Below are positions 48,459 through 57,731 of a stretch of 64,000 nt of DNA, in pieces. The notes under the pieces were generated by a model. That model was not told the origin of the DNA, did no database searches, and saw only the letters and a list, made by a program, of their open reading frames with translations. Each line of letters starts with the position of its first letter. The stretch's first letter is position 1. A program made the position numbers and the translations under genes. This DNA comes from Silvimonas terrae (GTDB lineage Bacteria > Pseudomonadota > Gammaproteobacteria > Burkholderiales > Chitinibacteraceae): the NCBI RefSeq assembly GCF_014202765.1, contig NZ_JACHHN010000004.1:1-64000 (forward strand), read 5' to 3'.

Positions 48459-50225
48459 ATGCACCGCATCGCGCTGGTGGGGATGCCCAATACAGGTAAA
48501 TCCACGCTGTTTAACCGCATAACCGGCGGCAACGCCCGTGTTGCCAACTGGCCCGGGCTGACGGTCGAACTGGCCTCTCACCGCATTTTGCTGGGCGCCA
48601 GAATGGTGCAGATGGTCGATCTGCCCGGCATTTACGATCTATCTGGTGGCGCTGAAGACGAACAGATTGCCCAATCCTTCCTGGCCAGCACCCCGCTGAC
48701 GGGCGTGATTGTCTTGCTCAATGCGACGCAACTTGATCGGCAGCTGGGCCTGGCACTGCAACTCAAAGCACTGGGCGCACCGATGATTGTGGCGCTGAAT
48801 ATGGCTGATGAAGCACGCAGCGCGGGCATCACCATCGATACGGCGGCGCTGGGTCAACAACTGGGCTGCCCGGTCTTGCTGATCTCGGCCAAGCGCGGCG
48901 ATGGCATGGCAGAACTGAAACAGGCGCTTGGCCAATTGCCCGGCCAGGAAGTACAACTGGACTTCTCGCACCTTGCGCCGGCAGCCACATTTCATGACGA
49001 AGAAGCGCGACTGCATCACACGCATGTGAGCCGCCCGCCCACCATGCCCGCCAGCATCACCACCAGAATCGACCGCTGGATTTTGCATCCGGCGCTGGGC
49101 CTGCCGCTGTTTGTGCTGACCATGTTCTTGCTGTTCCAGCTCACCTTTGCCATCGGCACACCGTTGCAGGATGCCCTGGGTAGCGGACTGGACTGGATCA
49201 AATCCACCTGGCTGGAACCCTCGCTGGCTGGTGCGCCAGAGATTGTGCGTGGCGCCTTGCTGGATGGTCTGTATGACGGCGTCGGGACGGTGCTGACCTT
49301 TGCCCCGTTGATCTTCCTGTTCTTCTCTTTGATGGCAGTCATAGAAGACTCGGGCTACTTTGCCCGCGCCGCCTTCATGATGGATGGTTTGATGGCACGC
49401 CTTGGCCTGGATGGCCGTGGCTTTGTCATGTTGATGATGGGCTTTGGCTGCAACGTACCAGCACTGATGGGTACGCGGGTCATTCGTGATCCCAAAGCCC
49501 GCCGGCTGACCATGCTGACCATCCCGTTTGCGCTGTGCTCGGCCCGCCTGCAGATTTTCCTGTTCCTGTGCTCCGCCCTCTTCACGCCGGCTCAGGCGCC
49601 GTGGGTACTGCTGGGCTTGTATCTGGCCAGCATAGTCATCGCCCTTGGCACGGCCTGGCTGCTACGCCGCCGCTTTACTTCGTCCGAACCCTTTGCGCTG
49701 GAACTGCCCCCGTTCCGTTTACCCCTGTTCCGACAAATCCGTCTGCGTGGTTGGGGCGAAACCCGCTCGTTTCTGCGCATGGCGTCGACCATGATTGTCA
49801 CCGGTGTGCTACTGGTCTGGTTCCTCACGCACTACCCGAACGAGCATCACAGCTATGCGGCCATGGTGGCGCAAGTGCTGGAGCCCGTGCTGACGCCAAT
49901 CGGCATTCACTCCGAGATGTCGATTGCGTTGATCTTTGGTTTCGTCGCCAAAGAAGTGGTGCTGGGCGCCCTCTCCGTCATCACGGGCATGCAAGGCAAC
50001 GCACTGTCTGCCCACCTGGCCAGCAGCATGGACCCGGTTTCGGCCATTTCTTTCATGCTATTCACCCTGATCTACGTGCCATGCGTGGCGACGATGGCGA
50101 CCATGCATAAAGAATCGAAAAGCGTGTGGTTTACGGCGGGGTCTGTCGTGTGGTCGCTGGGCCTGGCGTGGGTGCTGTGTTTTGTGTTTTACCAAGGCAC
50201 ACGGCTGGTTAGCGGCTGGTTCTGA
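48459..50225 (+). CDS. feoB: Ferrous iron transporter FeoB
   Basis: The inner-membrane Fe2+ importer. The N-terminal G domain has G1 GMPNTGKST (about 8-16), G3 DLPGIYDL and G4 NMAD. The membrane part has the two Gate domains (MGFGCNVPALMGTRVI and FGFVAKEVVLGALSVITG) with conserved cysteines. At 588 residues it is shorter than E. coli FeoB (about 770) but in the range of the compact forms in related bacteria. CAGGAGGG precedes the ATG. It forms a Fur-controlled operon with feoA. Confidence 0.94.
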   Translation: MHRIALVGMPNTGKSTLFNRITGGNARVANWPGLTVELASHRILLGARMVQMVDLPGIYDLSGGAEDEQIAQSFLASTPLTGVIVLLNATQLDRQLGLALQLKALGAPMIVALNMADEARSAGITIDTAALGQQLGCPVLLISAKRGDGMAELKQALGQLPGQEVQLDFSHLAPAATFHDEEARLHHTHVSRPPTMPASITTRIDRWILHPALGLPLFVLTMFLLFQLTFAIGTPLQDALGSGLDWIKSTWLEPSLAGAPEIVRGALLDGLYDGVGTVLTFAPLIFLFFSLMAVIEDSGYFARAAFMMDGLMARLGLDGRGFVMLMMGFGCNVPALMGTRVIRDPKARRLTMLTIPFALCSARLQIFLFLCSALFTPAQAPWVLLGLYLASIVIALGTAWLLRRRFTSSEPFALELPPFRLPLFRQIRLRGWGETRSFLRMASTMIVTGVLLVWFLTHYPNEHHSYAAMVAQVLEPVLTPIGIHSEMSIALIFGFVAKEVVLGALSVITGMQGNALSAHLASSMDPVSAISFMLFTLIYVPCVATMATMHKESKSVWFTAGSVVWSLGLAWVLCFVFYQGTRLVSGWF

Positions 50226-50237
50226 CCAGCCCTGCCC

Positions 50238-50323
50238 GTAGCCCGGATGAAGGCCCACCGGGCCAGGAATCCGGGGTGGCGATGCGGGCGCAGGGTGGAT
50301 TCGGAGCGTAGCGACAATCCACC
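50238..50323 (+). repeat. Composite REP-like element after feoB
   Basis: GTAGCCCGGATGAAGGCC...AATCCGGGGTGGC (50238-50280) is followed by GGGTGGATTCGGAGCG...CAATCCACC (50293-50323), the same two units in the same order as at 15026-14899 on the other strand. It lies between convergent genes and could protect or terminate transcripts. Confidence 0.7.
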
Positions 50324-50364
50324 ACAAAGCGGGCGGATTGCTCCGCGACTCCTCCTTGCCCAGC

Positions 50365-50790
50365 CTAATCCGCGTCCCAGTCCCCAGGGCCGGGCAGTTT
50401 GTCCCACATCTGCAAGCGTTTGGTGTCAGCCAGCCGCATGGTGGGCTGGCTGAGTAGCCATTGCTCCAGCGCCATACGCCGGTAGGTCAGCTCTTCAATA
50501 CTTATCGCAGCCAGGGCCCGCAGCAAGGCGGCATGCTCCAGCAGTATTTCACCCTCAAAAATGGATGCGGTGGCCAGATAAAGCTTGTCTTCAATCGCCA
50601 CCACCCAGTACACGCTGTCGGTGTCCTCGACCAGTGCCAGCGTGCCACGCGGCATGGCGGCCAGTTCTGTCGCCACCAGTTGCCCCACCAGCTGCAGCCA
50701 TTGCCAGGCGCTTTCGGTAGGGGTGTCGACGCCATACGGCGGAATGTCGGTATCAACTGGAAGCGTGCTGAATGGGGAGGAGGAAGGCAT
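50365..50790 (-). CDS. Hypothetical protein
   Basis: A 141-residue protein of unknown family. It is probably soluble, with an acidic N-terminal region, a central beta/alpha part (TLALVEDTDSVYWVVAIEDKLYLAT) and a helical C terminus rich in Leu and Arg. No signal peptide, metal motif or membrane helix is visible. The ATG at 50790 is the most likely start, though no strong ribosome binding site is seen. It is downstream of the LacI-family gene on the same strand, 52 nt apart. Confidence 0.6.
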   Translation of the reverse strand: MPSSSPFSTLPVDTDIPPYGVDTPTESAWQWLQLVGQLVATELAAMPRGTLALVEDTDSVYWVVAIEDKLYLATASIFEGEILLEHAALLRALAAISIEELTYRRMALEQWLLSQPTMRLADTKRLQMWDKLPGPGDWDAD

Positions 50791-50842
50791 GGCAATCAAA
50801 CAGTGGTTTCAGGGCGGATAAAAACAGGCGTGGCAAGCCGGT

Positions 50843-51868
50843 TCAACTGCTACCGCGCAGTTGCAATTCAAAACCCAGATCAAGCTGACGCTGTGCCGGT
50901 GCCGCGTGACCTTCCATCAAACTCAAGAGCAGTGTCGCCGCTTCAAAGCCGACGCGAAAGCGCGGGGTGCGCACGCTGGTTAGCGTCGGCATGGCCCAGG
51001 CCGCGCCTTCCAGGTCGTTAAACCCGGCCACGGCCAGTTGCTCTGGCACGTTGATACCGGTGCGATGACACCCCGTGAGCACGCCCAGCGCCAGATCGTC
51101 GTTACAACAAAACACGGCGTCGCAATCCGGATGCTCACGCCGCAACACCTCCAGCATTTCCACCCCCATGCCAATGCGGGACGGGCGCGGGTTGAGGTAT
51201 TCCAGATCCGGCGAATAACAACCGGCCGCGTGTAGCGCTTTGCGGTAGCCATCCAGACGTTGCATTACCCGGGGGTCCAGCCGCGCGCCAAAGAAAGCAA
51301 TGCGCCGATAACCTTGCGCCAGCAAATGATGGGTGATTTGCCGTCCGGCCTCTTCTTGCGAAAACCCGACGCACAAACACTCATTGCTGGGATCGAGTTC
51401 CATCATGTGCACTGCCGGAATACCCAGTTTTGCCAGGCGCTGGCGCATTTCCGGGCGCTGGCGTGTGCCGGTCAACAACACGCCATCCGGCGCATGTGAC
51501 AGATATGCCCGCAACAGACGTTCTTCTTTCTCATCGTCATACGCGGTATTGCCGATAAGAATCTGATAACCCTTGGCATCAAGCACTTCATTGATACCGG
51601 CCAGCGTATCGATAAATACCGTATTGGAGAGCGACGGAATCAGCACCGCCACGGTGTGCGAGCGCGAGGACACCAGCGTGCGGGCGGAGCGATTGGGTAC
51701 GTAGCCCAGTTCATCCACCGCGGCCAGGATTTGGGTGCGCAGTTTTTCCGACACCAGGTCGGGCGAATTGAGTGCGCGCGAAACCGTGATCGCACTGACC
51801 CCGACCTTGCCCGCTACATCGTGCAGGGTGGCAGCGCGAGACGCATTCTGGTTGGCTTTACGCGGCAT
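50843..51868 (-). CDS. LacI-family transcriptional regulator
   Basis: A 341-residue repressor. The N-terminal LacI HTH (about 14-35) reads LHDVAGKVGVSAITVSRALN, followed by the hinge ELGYVPNRSARTLVSSRS. The sugar-binding type I periplasmic-like domain covers about 70-335, and the similarity is closest to gluconate-type (GntR) LacI proteins. It is divergent from a sugar-binding protein gene, with a perfect palindromic operator between them, so it probably represses that gene and itself. The effector is unknown. Confidence 0.92.
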   Translation of the reverse strand: MPRKANQNASRAATLHDVAGKVGVSAITVSRALNSPDLVSEKLRTQILAAVDELGYVPNRSARTLVSSRSHTVAVLIPSLSNTVFIDTLAGINEVLDAKGYQILIGNTAYDDEKEERLLRAYLSHAPDGVLLTGTRQRPEMRQRLAKLGIPAVHMMELDPSNECLCVGFSQEEAGRQITHHLLAQGYRRIAFFGARLDPRVMQRLDGYRKALHAAGCYSPDLEYLNPRPSRIGMGVEMLEVLRREHPDCDAVFCCNDDLALGVLTGCHRTGINVPEQLAVAGFNDLEGAAWAMPTLTSVRTPRFRVGFEAATLLLSLMEGHAAPAQRQLDLGFELQLRGSS

Positions 51869-51987
51869 GAGGGTTTGGTTTGCTCACGGTAACAAAATCG
51901 AAACGGAAGTCAGGATACCGGATTTTCCTGACACACCGGGCGCCCCGACAGATCACCAGGGTATTCATTTATTGTTAGTTGCTCTAC

Positions 51988-52001
51988 TGTTAACGTTAAC
52001 A
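51988..52001. promoter_or_regulatory. LacI-type operator between the LacI regulator and the sugar-binding protein
   Basis: TGTTAACGTTAACA is a perfect 14-bp palindrome with the central CG characteristic of LacI-family operators. It lies 120 nt upstream of the regulator start and 113 nt upstream of the binding-protein start. Confidence 0.75.
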
Positions 52002-52113
52002 TTGCCATCAATGTAGTCGACAAAATCCGACAACATTTCAGCGCCAATGACACGCACACGACCAGCGGACTGCGCACTCTCGCCTTGCAGGCAAATGAAT
52101 ATGGAGATCGATC

Positions 52114-53355
52114 ATGCTACGACTGACCCTGTGCGCCACGGCGCTGCTCGGGCTGACTGCCACCGCACACGCGGCTGAAGTAGAAGTGCTGCATTACTGG
52201 ACCAGCGGCGGCGAAGCCAAGGCGGCCGGCGAACTCAAAACCATGCTGGAAGCCAAGGGCGACAAGTGGAAAGACTTCGCCGTGGCGGGTGGTGCCGGTG
52301 AAAACGCCATGACCGCACTCAAGACCCGCGTGGTCTCTGGCAACCCACCCGCCGCCGCCCAACTGAAAGGCCCGGCCATTCAGGAATGGGGCAATCAGGG
52401 TGTGTTGGTCTCGATTGATGACGTCGCCAAAGCAGAGGGCTGGGACAAACTGCTGCCCCCCGTGGTCGCCAACGTCATGAAGTACAAAGGTCAGTACGTC
52501 GCCGCGCCGGTGAACGTGCATCGCGTGAACTGGCTGTGGATCAACGCCGATCTCCTGAAAAAAGCCAACGCCAAAGCCCCGACCACCTGGGATGAGTTCT
52601 TCAAGACCGCCGATGCCATGCAAAAGGCCGGCATCCTGCCCGTTGCCATTGGCGGCCAGTCCTGGCAAGAAGCAGAACTGCTGGAAAGCGTGGCACTGGG
52701 CGTAGGCGGTGCCAACTTCTACAAGAAAGCATTCGTCCAGCTTGATCAGACTGCGCTCAAAAGCCCGACCATGATCAAGGTGCTGGAAACCTACAAACGC
52801 ATCAAACCGTATACCGACAAGGCTGCCAACGGCCGTGACTGGAACCTGGCTACGGCCATGGTGATCAACGGCAAGGCCGGCATGCAGTTTATGGGCGATT
52901 GGGCCAAGGGTGAGTTTGCGGTTGCCGGCAAGCAGGCTGGCAAAGACTTTCTGTGTGTCGCCGCACCAGGTAGCGCGGACGCATATACCTTCAACGTTGA
53001 CTCTTTTGCCTTCTTCAAGCTGAAAGACAAAGACGCCGAGAAAGGCCAGCGGGACCTGGCACAATTGCTGATGAGTACCCAGTTCCAGGAAGTGTTCAAC
53101 CTGTACAAGGGTTCGATTCCAGCGCGCCAGGGTATGGATCTCTCCAAGTTTGACGACTGCGCCAAAAAGTCTTCCGCCGATTTCAAAAATGCCGCCGCCA
53201 AAGGCACGCTGGTACCGTCCTGGGCGCATGACATGGCTATTCCGCCCGCAGCCGAAGGCGCCATTTATGACGTCGCCGCGCAGTTCTGGAACGACGACGG
53301 CATGACCGCCCAGACCGCAGCGCAGAAAATTGCGGCTGCGGCGCGCGCACAGTAA
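52114..53355 (+). CDS. Sugar ABC transporter substrate-binding protein
   Basis: A 413-residue periplasmic protein with a signal peptide (about 1-20, AHA-AEVEV). The sequence begins VEVLHYWTSGGEAKAAGEL, as in glucose/mannose-type binding proteins (GtsA-like), and continues with APVNVHRVNWLWIN and MQFMGDWAKGEF. GGAGAT precedes the ATG. Permease and ATPase genes normally follow, but here a dispersed repeat and then hemA follow, so the rest of the transporter is missing locally. Confidence 0.9.
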   Translation: MLRLTLCATALLGLTATAHAAEVEVLHYWTSGGEAKAAGELKTMLEAKGDKWKDFAVAGGAGENAMTALKTRVVSGNPPAAAQLKGPAIQEWGNQGVLVSIDDVAKAEGWDKLLPPVVANVMKYKGQYVAAPVNVHRVNWLWINADLLKKANAKAPTTWDEFFKTADAMQKAGILPVAIGGQSWQEAELLESVALGVGGANFYKKAFVQLDQTALKSPTMIKVLETYKRIKPYTDKAANGRDWNLATAMVINGKAGMQFMGDWAKGEFAVAGKQAGKDFLCVAAPGSADAYTFNVDSFAFFKLKDKDAEKGQRDLAQLLMSTQFQEVFNLYKGSIPARQGMDLSKFDDCAKKSSADFKNAAAKGTLVPSWAHDMAIPPAAEGAIYDVAAQFWNDDGMTAQTAAQKIAAAARAQ

Positions 53356-53439
53356 ACAACGTTCTTCTCTCCGAAGGCGACGCAGCCTCCATCGCTCTTT
53401 ATGGCGGGTGGGGGCTGTGTTTTTTGGGGGTGTTTGCGG

Positions 53440-53967
53440 TTTACGCCTATGTGGCTCTTGCCAGCAAAGGCCACCTGCGGTGGCCTGACTGGATTCCGGC
53501 TCAAGGCCGGAATGACGAAGTGGTGGGCAGGGTGGACTATACTTGCGGCCAGACGGTTTGCTGGGTCTGGCTCGCTTTGGCTTTTGATGTTGATGTTGAT
53601 GTTGATGTTGATGTTGATTTTCCTCCCCTCCGGCAGCGCCGAGCATCGCAGCGGGGTCCGGGGTTTCGGCGAGGGGTGTCTGAGCCCAAAGGGCGAGTTC
53701 CTGCCCCTTGGGGGTACCCCCACAAAGTCGATCATCCCATCGGATGACAGTGGCAGCGGGGCTGGAGCCAGCCGGACTTTGCGAGAAGCGCAGGGAACCC
53801 GCAGGGCGCTGTCGTAGGGGTCGCCTTTCTTTGGTTACTTTCTTTGGGGCCGCCGGTATCAAAAATGCATTTAAAAGCCCGCGCCGCAAGGCGCTAACAA
53901 TCCCGCAACAATATTAACCAGACCAGCCACCCCGGATTCACGGCCTACAGGCCTCCATCCGGGCTAC
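53440..53967 (+). repeat. Dispersed hexamer-array repeat, copy B
   Basis: Its parts, in order: the ATTCCGGCTCAAGGCCGGAAT inverted repeat, identical to copy A; five exact GATGTT hexamers (53586-53615); CCTCCCCTCCGGCAGCGCC, shared exactly with copy D; GGGAACCCGCAGGGCGCTGTCG; a CTTTCTTTGGGGCCGCCGG block whose hairpin partner is missing; GCGCCGCAAGGCGCTAACA; and a REP-like unit (53926-53967). It fills the gap between the orphan sugar-binding gene and hemA. Confidence 0.8.
53926..53967 (-). repeat. REP-like unit (GTAGCCCGGATG type)
   Basis: On the minus strand, GTAGCCCGGATGGAGGCC...AATCCGGGGTGGC; related to 14985-15026, 50238-50280 and 61911-61949. Confidence 0.65.
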
Positions 53968-54098
53968 AAAATCATCCGGCCCAGCAAAGGGCTTCCCAAA
54001 CCACAACACCCCGCGCACCAGATGCCCCCCAACAACACCAACCCCTTGATCCCGCAGCCATTCGGCATTCCTCTCAGGCAAGCTGACAACAATCACGG

Positions 54099-54104
54099 TA
54101 TAAT
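54099..54104 (+). promoter_or_regulatory. Candidate -10 box for hemA
   Basis: TATAAT followed by CG lies 27 nt upstream of the hemA start, with no clear -35 hexamer. Confidence 0.45.
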
Positions 54105-54131
54105 CGACTGTTTTGAATTTCCCCCGCAGCG

Positions 54132-55385
54132 ATGAACCTGCTCGTACTCGGCGTCAATCACGAAACCGCTCCGTTATCGGTGCGGGAGCGGCTTGCGTTT
54201 TCGCCGACCGAACTGCAGACATTGTTGCCTGGTCTGGTGGCGCAACCTGGCGTTACCGAAGCGGCCATCATCTCCACCTGTAATCGCACAGAACTCTATT
54301 GCAACGCCCGTGATCCGCATGCGTTGCTGGAGTGGTATGCCGCCAGCCGTGGTCGCAAGGCAGAAGACCTTAACCATTATTTGTACGTCCATGCCGGGCC
54401 GGATGCCGCCAAGCACACCTTCCGCGTCGCCGCCGGGCTTGATTCCATGGTGCTGGGCGAGACCCAGATTCTGGGCCAGCTGAAAGATGCCGAGCGCCAG
54501 GCGCGTGAATCGGGCAGCCTGGGCGTGTTGCTCAATGGTTTGTTCCAGCGCGCCTTCCAGGTAGCCAAAGACGTGCGCACGCAAACGCGCATTGGTTCGG
54601 CGTCGGTCTCTATGGCGGCGGCCGGTGTCAAACTGGCCGAGCGCATTTTCCCGTCCGTGTCCGAATGCAATGTGCTGTTTGTGGGCGCGGGCGAAATGAT
54701 TGAACTGTGCGCCACGTACTTCTGTGCGGAAAAACCCAAAAAGATGGCGGTGGCCAACCGCACGCTGGCGCGCGGCGAATTGCTGGCGCAACAGCATGGC
54801 GGCGAAGCCATCTTGCTGACCGACATTGCCGACCGTTTGCATGAGTTCGATATTGTAGTCAGCTCCACCGCCTCGCCCTTGCCGGTGATTGGCAAAGGCA
54901 TGATCGAGCGTGCGCTCAAGCAGCGCAAACGCCGCCCCATTTTCATTGTCGATCTGGCCGTCCCGCGTGATGTCGAACCAGAAGCCGCAGAATTGGCTGA
55001 CGTCTATCTCTACACCGTGGATGATCTGTCAGAAGTTGTGCGCCAGGGTGTGAGTGCCCGCCAGGGAGAAGTGGTGGCCGCAGAAGCGCTGATCTCTGAT
55101 CATGTCAGCGAATTCAATCACTGGCTGGCCAGCCGGGAACTCGTCCCGACCATCCGCGACCTGCGTGATCATGCCGACCGTGCGGCACGCGCTGAACTCG
55201 CCAAAGCCAAAAAGCGTCTGGCGGCCGGAGACGATCCGGCAGAAGTACTGGAAAAGCTCACTCTTCAGCTTTCCGCCAAGTTTCTGCATGCCCCGCTGGC
55301 GTCGCTCAATGCCGCAGACGGTGACGATCAGACCGCACTCGTGACCGCCGCACGCCGCCTCTTCCGCCTCCACGACGAGGAATAG
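54132..55385 (+). CDS. hemA: Glutamyl-tRNA reductase
   Basis: The first step of C5-pathway tetrapyrrole synthesis, reducing glutamyl-tRNA with NADPH to glutamate-1-semialdehyde. The 417-residue protein has catalytic Cys50 in STCNRTELY, the GLDSMVLGETQILGQ block (about 106-120), the Rossmann part FVGAGEMIELCATYF and the C-terminal dimerisation helices. It opens a unit with a GNAT gene and prfA. hemF lies further on in the same window. Confidence 0.95.
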   Translation: MNLLVLGVNHETAPLSVRERLAFSPTELQTLLPGLVAQPGVTEAAIISTCNRTELYCNARDPHALLEWYAASRGRKAEDLNHYLYVHAGPDAAKHTFRVAAGLDSMVLGETQILGQLKDAERQARESGSLGVLLNGLFQRAFQVAKDVRTQTRIGSASVSMAAAGVKLAERIFPSVSECNVLFVGAGEMIELCATYFCAEKPKKMAVANRTLARGELLAQQHGGEAILLTDIADRLHEFDIVVSSTASPLPVIGKGMIERALKQRKRRPIFIVDLAVPRDVEPEAAELADVYLYTVDDLSEVVRQGVSARQGEVVAAEALISDHVSEFNHWLASRELVPTIRDLRDHADRAARAELAKAKKRLAAGDDPAEVLEKLTLQLSAKFLHAPLASLNAADGDDQTALVTAARRLFRLHDEE

Positions 55386-55388
55386 CTG

Positions 55389-55862
55389 ATGTCCCTGTTC
55401 CAGACCGCCCGCTGGTCACGCCAGCTTGATATGGGCGCGTTTGAGGTCGACACCGACCCTGCGCGCCTGCCCATCGATACCGCCTATGACTTTATCGGCC
55501 GCCGCTCTTATTGGGGCAAAGGCATGCCGGAGGCGGTGTTTCGTCGCTCGGTGGCCGGTGCCTTGTGTTTTGGCGTCTATCACGGCGCAGCGCTGGTGGG
55601 CTTTGCCCGGGTGATTACGGATGGCGCCACCATTGCCTATCTGGGCGATGTCTTTATCGACGAAGCCTATCGCGGGCGGGGTTTGTCCAAATGGTTGCTG
55701 GAATGCATCCACAGCCATCCGGACCTGACCGGCCTGCGTCGCTGGATGCTTTTCACCGCCGACGCGCATGGGCTGTACAAACAATTCGGCTGGACCGAAG
55801 CCGCGCGTCCCGAACGCTATATGGAACGCCTTAACCAGGACGTCTACGTACAACAACAATGA
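55389..55862 (+). CDS. GNAT-family N-acetyltransferase
   Basis: A 157-residue acetyltransferase with acetyl-CoA motif A in [19 protein letters not shown] (about 88-106) and a C-terminal motif B near [10 protein letters not shown]. The substrate is not deducible; it could modify a small molecule or a protein. It sits 3 nt after hemA, and its stop overlaps the prfA start as ATGA, so all three are co-translated. A later in-frame ATG is possible. Confidence 0.87.
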   Translation: MSLFQTARWSRQLDMGAFEVDTDPARLPIDTAYDFIGRRSYWGKGMPEAVFRRSVAGALCFGVYHGAALVGFARVITDGATIAYLGDVFIDEAYRGRGLSKWLLECIHSHPDLTGLRRWMLFTADAHGLYKQFGWTEAARPERYMERLNQDVYVQQQ

Positions 55863-56935
55863 AACCATCGATTCTGGCCCGTCTGGCCCAACTTGCCGAT
55901 CGCCTTGAAGAAGTGAGCGCCCTGCTCGCCTCTGAAGGCGCTACCAACGATATGAACCAGTATCGCAAGCTCACCCGTGAGCACGCCGAACTGGAACCCG
56001 TGGTGGCGCTGTACAAGGATTATCGGCAGGCCGAGGCCGACATCGCCACCGCGCAAGAAATGCTATCCGACCCGGACATGAAAGAACTGGCCGAGGAAGA
56101 ACTGGCCGACGGCAAGGCGCGCATTGAGGCGCTGGAACTGGACTTGCAAAAAGCGTTGCTGCCCAAAGACCCCAACGACGAGCGCAATATCTTCCTCGAA
56201 ATCCGTGCCGGCACCGGTGGTGATGAATCCGCGCTATTTGCCGCCGACCTCTTTCGTATGTACAGCCGCTATGCCGAGCGTAACCGCTGGCAAGTGGAAA
56301 TCATGTCGGCCAACGAATCCGATCTGGGCGGCTTCAAGGAAGTGATTGCCCGCATCGTCGGCTTTGGCGCGTATTCCCGGCTGAAATTTGAAAGCGGTGG
56401 TCACCGGGTACAGCGCGTGCCCGCCACTGAAACGCAGGGCCGGATCCACACCTCCGCCTGCACCGTCGCCGTCATGCCAGAAGCGGATGAAGCCGAAGAG
56501 ATCAACATTAATCCGGCCGATCTGCGCATCGATACCTTCCGCGCCTCTGGCGCTGGCGGGCAGCACATCAACAAGACCGACTCTGCCGTGCGCGTCACGC
56601 ACATTCCAAGCGGGATTGTGGTGGAGTGTCAGGACGATCGTAGCCAGCACAAGAACAAGGCCCGTGCCCTGGCCGTACTGGCGGCGCGCATCAAGGACGT
56701 ACAAGACCGGGAGCGCCATGCCAAAGAAGCGGCGACCCGCAAGAGCCTGATTGGCAGTGGCGACCGCAGTGAGCGCATCCGCACTTACAACTATCCGCAA
56801 GGACGCATGACCGATCACCGCATCAACCTGACGCTGTACAAGCTGGACGCGATCATGGACGGTGATCTGGAAGAACTGACCCAGTCGCTGGTAAATGAAC
56901 AGCAGGCCGAACTGCTGGCGCAACTGGGCGACTGA
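55859..56935 (+). CDS. prfA: Peptide chain release factor 1
   Basis: Terminates translation at UAA and UAG. The 358-residue protein carries the stop-codon-reading tripeptide PAT at 188-190 and the peptidyl-tRNA hydrolysis motif GGQ at 233-235, at the same numbering as in E. coli. The prmC methylase gene that often follows prfA is absent; a strong terminator comes directly after. Confidence 0.96.
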   Translation: MKPSILARLAQLADRLEEVSALLASEGATNDMNQYRKLTREHAELEPVVALYKDYRQAEADIATAQEMLSDPDMKELAEEELADGKARIEALELDLQKALLPKDPNDERNIFLEIRAGTGGDESALFAADLFRMYSRYAERNRWQVEIMSANESDLGGFKEVIARIVGFGAYSRLKFESGGHRVQRVPATETQGRIHTSACTVAVMPEADEAEEININPADLRIDTFRASGAGGQHINKTDSAVRVTHIPSGIVVECQDDRSQHKNKARALAVLAARIKDVQDRERHAKEAATRKSLIGSGDRSERIRTYNYPQGRMTDHRINLTLYKLDAIMDGDLEELTQSLVNEQQAELLAQLGD

Positions 56936-56946
56936 CCTGACACAAA

Positions 56947-56983
56947 ACAACAAAAAGCGGCCTTTCTGGCCGCTTTTTGTTGT
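56947..56983. terminator. Bidirectional terminator after prfA
   Basis: Perfect 16-bp arms (ACAACAAAAAGCGGCC) with a 5-nt loop, shared with the convergent FCD remnant. Confidence 0.9.
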
Positions 56984-57003
56984 CGGTCGCTCTCGCCATA
57001 AGG

Positions 57004-57657
57004 CTATTCAAACCAGTCCGGATAGCGCTCCGAAACCGCAATCAAGGTCAGGGTCAGTTCTTGCAAATGACTGTGAATGGCATTGACCGCAGCATCTTCA
57101 TCATGCCGGGTCAATGCAGCATAAATCTGTTGATGCTGTGCCAGCAGGTCACCAAGCGGTGAGATCTGCCCCAGCGTGAGATATCGCACCCGATCCATAT
57201 GCGCCTTCAGATTCTCAATGCTATCCCACGCGCTGGTGCAGTCGATGCTGCTGGCCAGTTGGGCATGAAAGGCATCGTCCAGAACCAGAAATCCGGCCAT
57301 ATCGGCCTGAGCGCAAGCCAGGGACTGCTGTTCAAGATTCTGCGCCAGTTGCATCAACGTAGCCTGATCCACAATTTGTGCGGCACGTCGTACCACCGCG
57401 GTTTCTATCGCTTCGCGGATAAAGCGCGCGTCCTGCACTTGCTTGATGGAGATTTTCTGCACGTTAGTGCCACGCTGCGGCAGCACTTTATCTTTGATCT
57501 GATCGGCGCGGCGTGTTTGTGGCTGATTGTGCGCGAACAGGTGCTGCCGGTGCCAGCCCTGCCCACCGCCGTATAGTACGAACGCGCCAGGGGCATTGCG
57601 ACCAGCATTGCCCTTTCCAGTCTGCGCAAGCACTCCGACAGACAGGGCTAAACACAT
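57004..57657 (-). pseudogene. FCD-domain (GntR/FadR family) regulator lacking its DNA-binding domain
   Basis: The C-terminal ~155 residues form a complete FCD ligand-binding domain: RGTNVQKISIKQVQDARFIRE, FLVLDDAFHAQL and PLGDLLAQHQQIYAAL with its metal-type histidines. Ahead of it, RRADQIKDKVL looks like the first helix of a GntR winged helix but passes directly into LPQRGT, the segment that normally follows the HTH. About 55-60 residues are therefore missing in frame, and what lies further upstream is unrelated. No HTH is found in other frames. It could be a dead regulator or a ligand-binding protein; start uncertain. Confidence 0.6.
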
Positions 57658-57700
57658 GATCAGACAGACAAACCCAGGCAAGCCGCATGCTGTTTTGGTA

Positions 57701-57706
57701 TATAAT
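57701..57706 (+). promoter_or_regulatory. Candidate -10 box for rnb
   Basis: TATAAT in GGTATATAATCGCG, 25 nt upstream of the RNase II start; -35 not obvious. Confidence 0.5.
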
Positions 57707-57731
57707 CGCGTGCTTTCCAGAAAGGGTTGTT

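Noticed and set aside
52117-53889. 590-codon minus-strand frame covering the sugar-binding gene and repeat copy B
   Set aside because: Most of it is antisense to a clear binding protein; the rest is repeat translation including low-complexity Gln-His runs.
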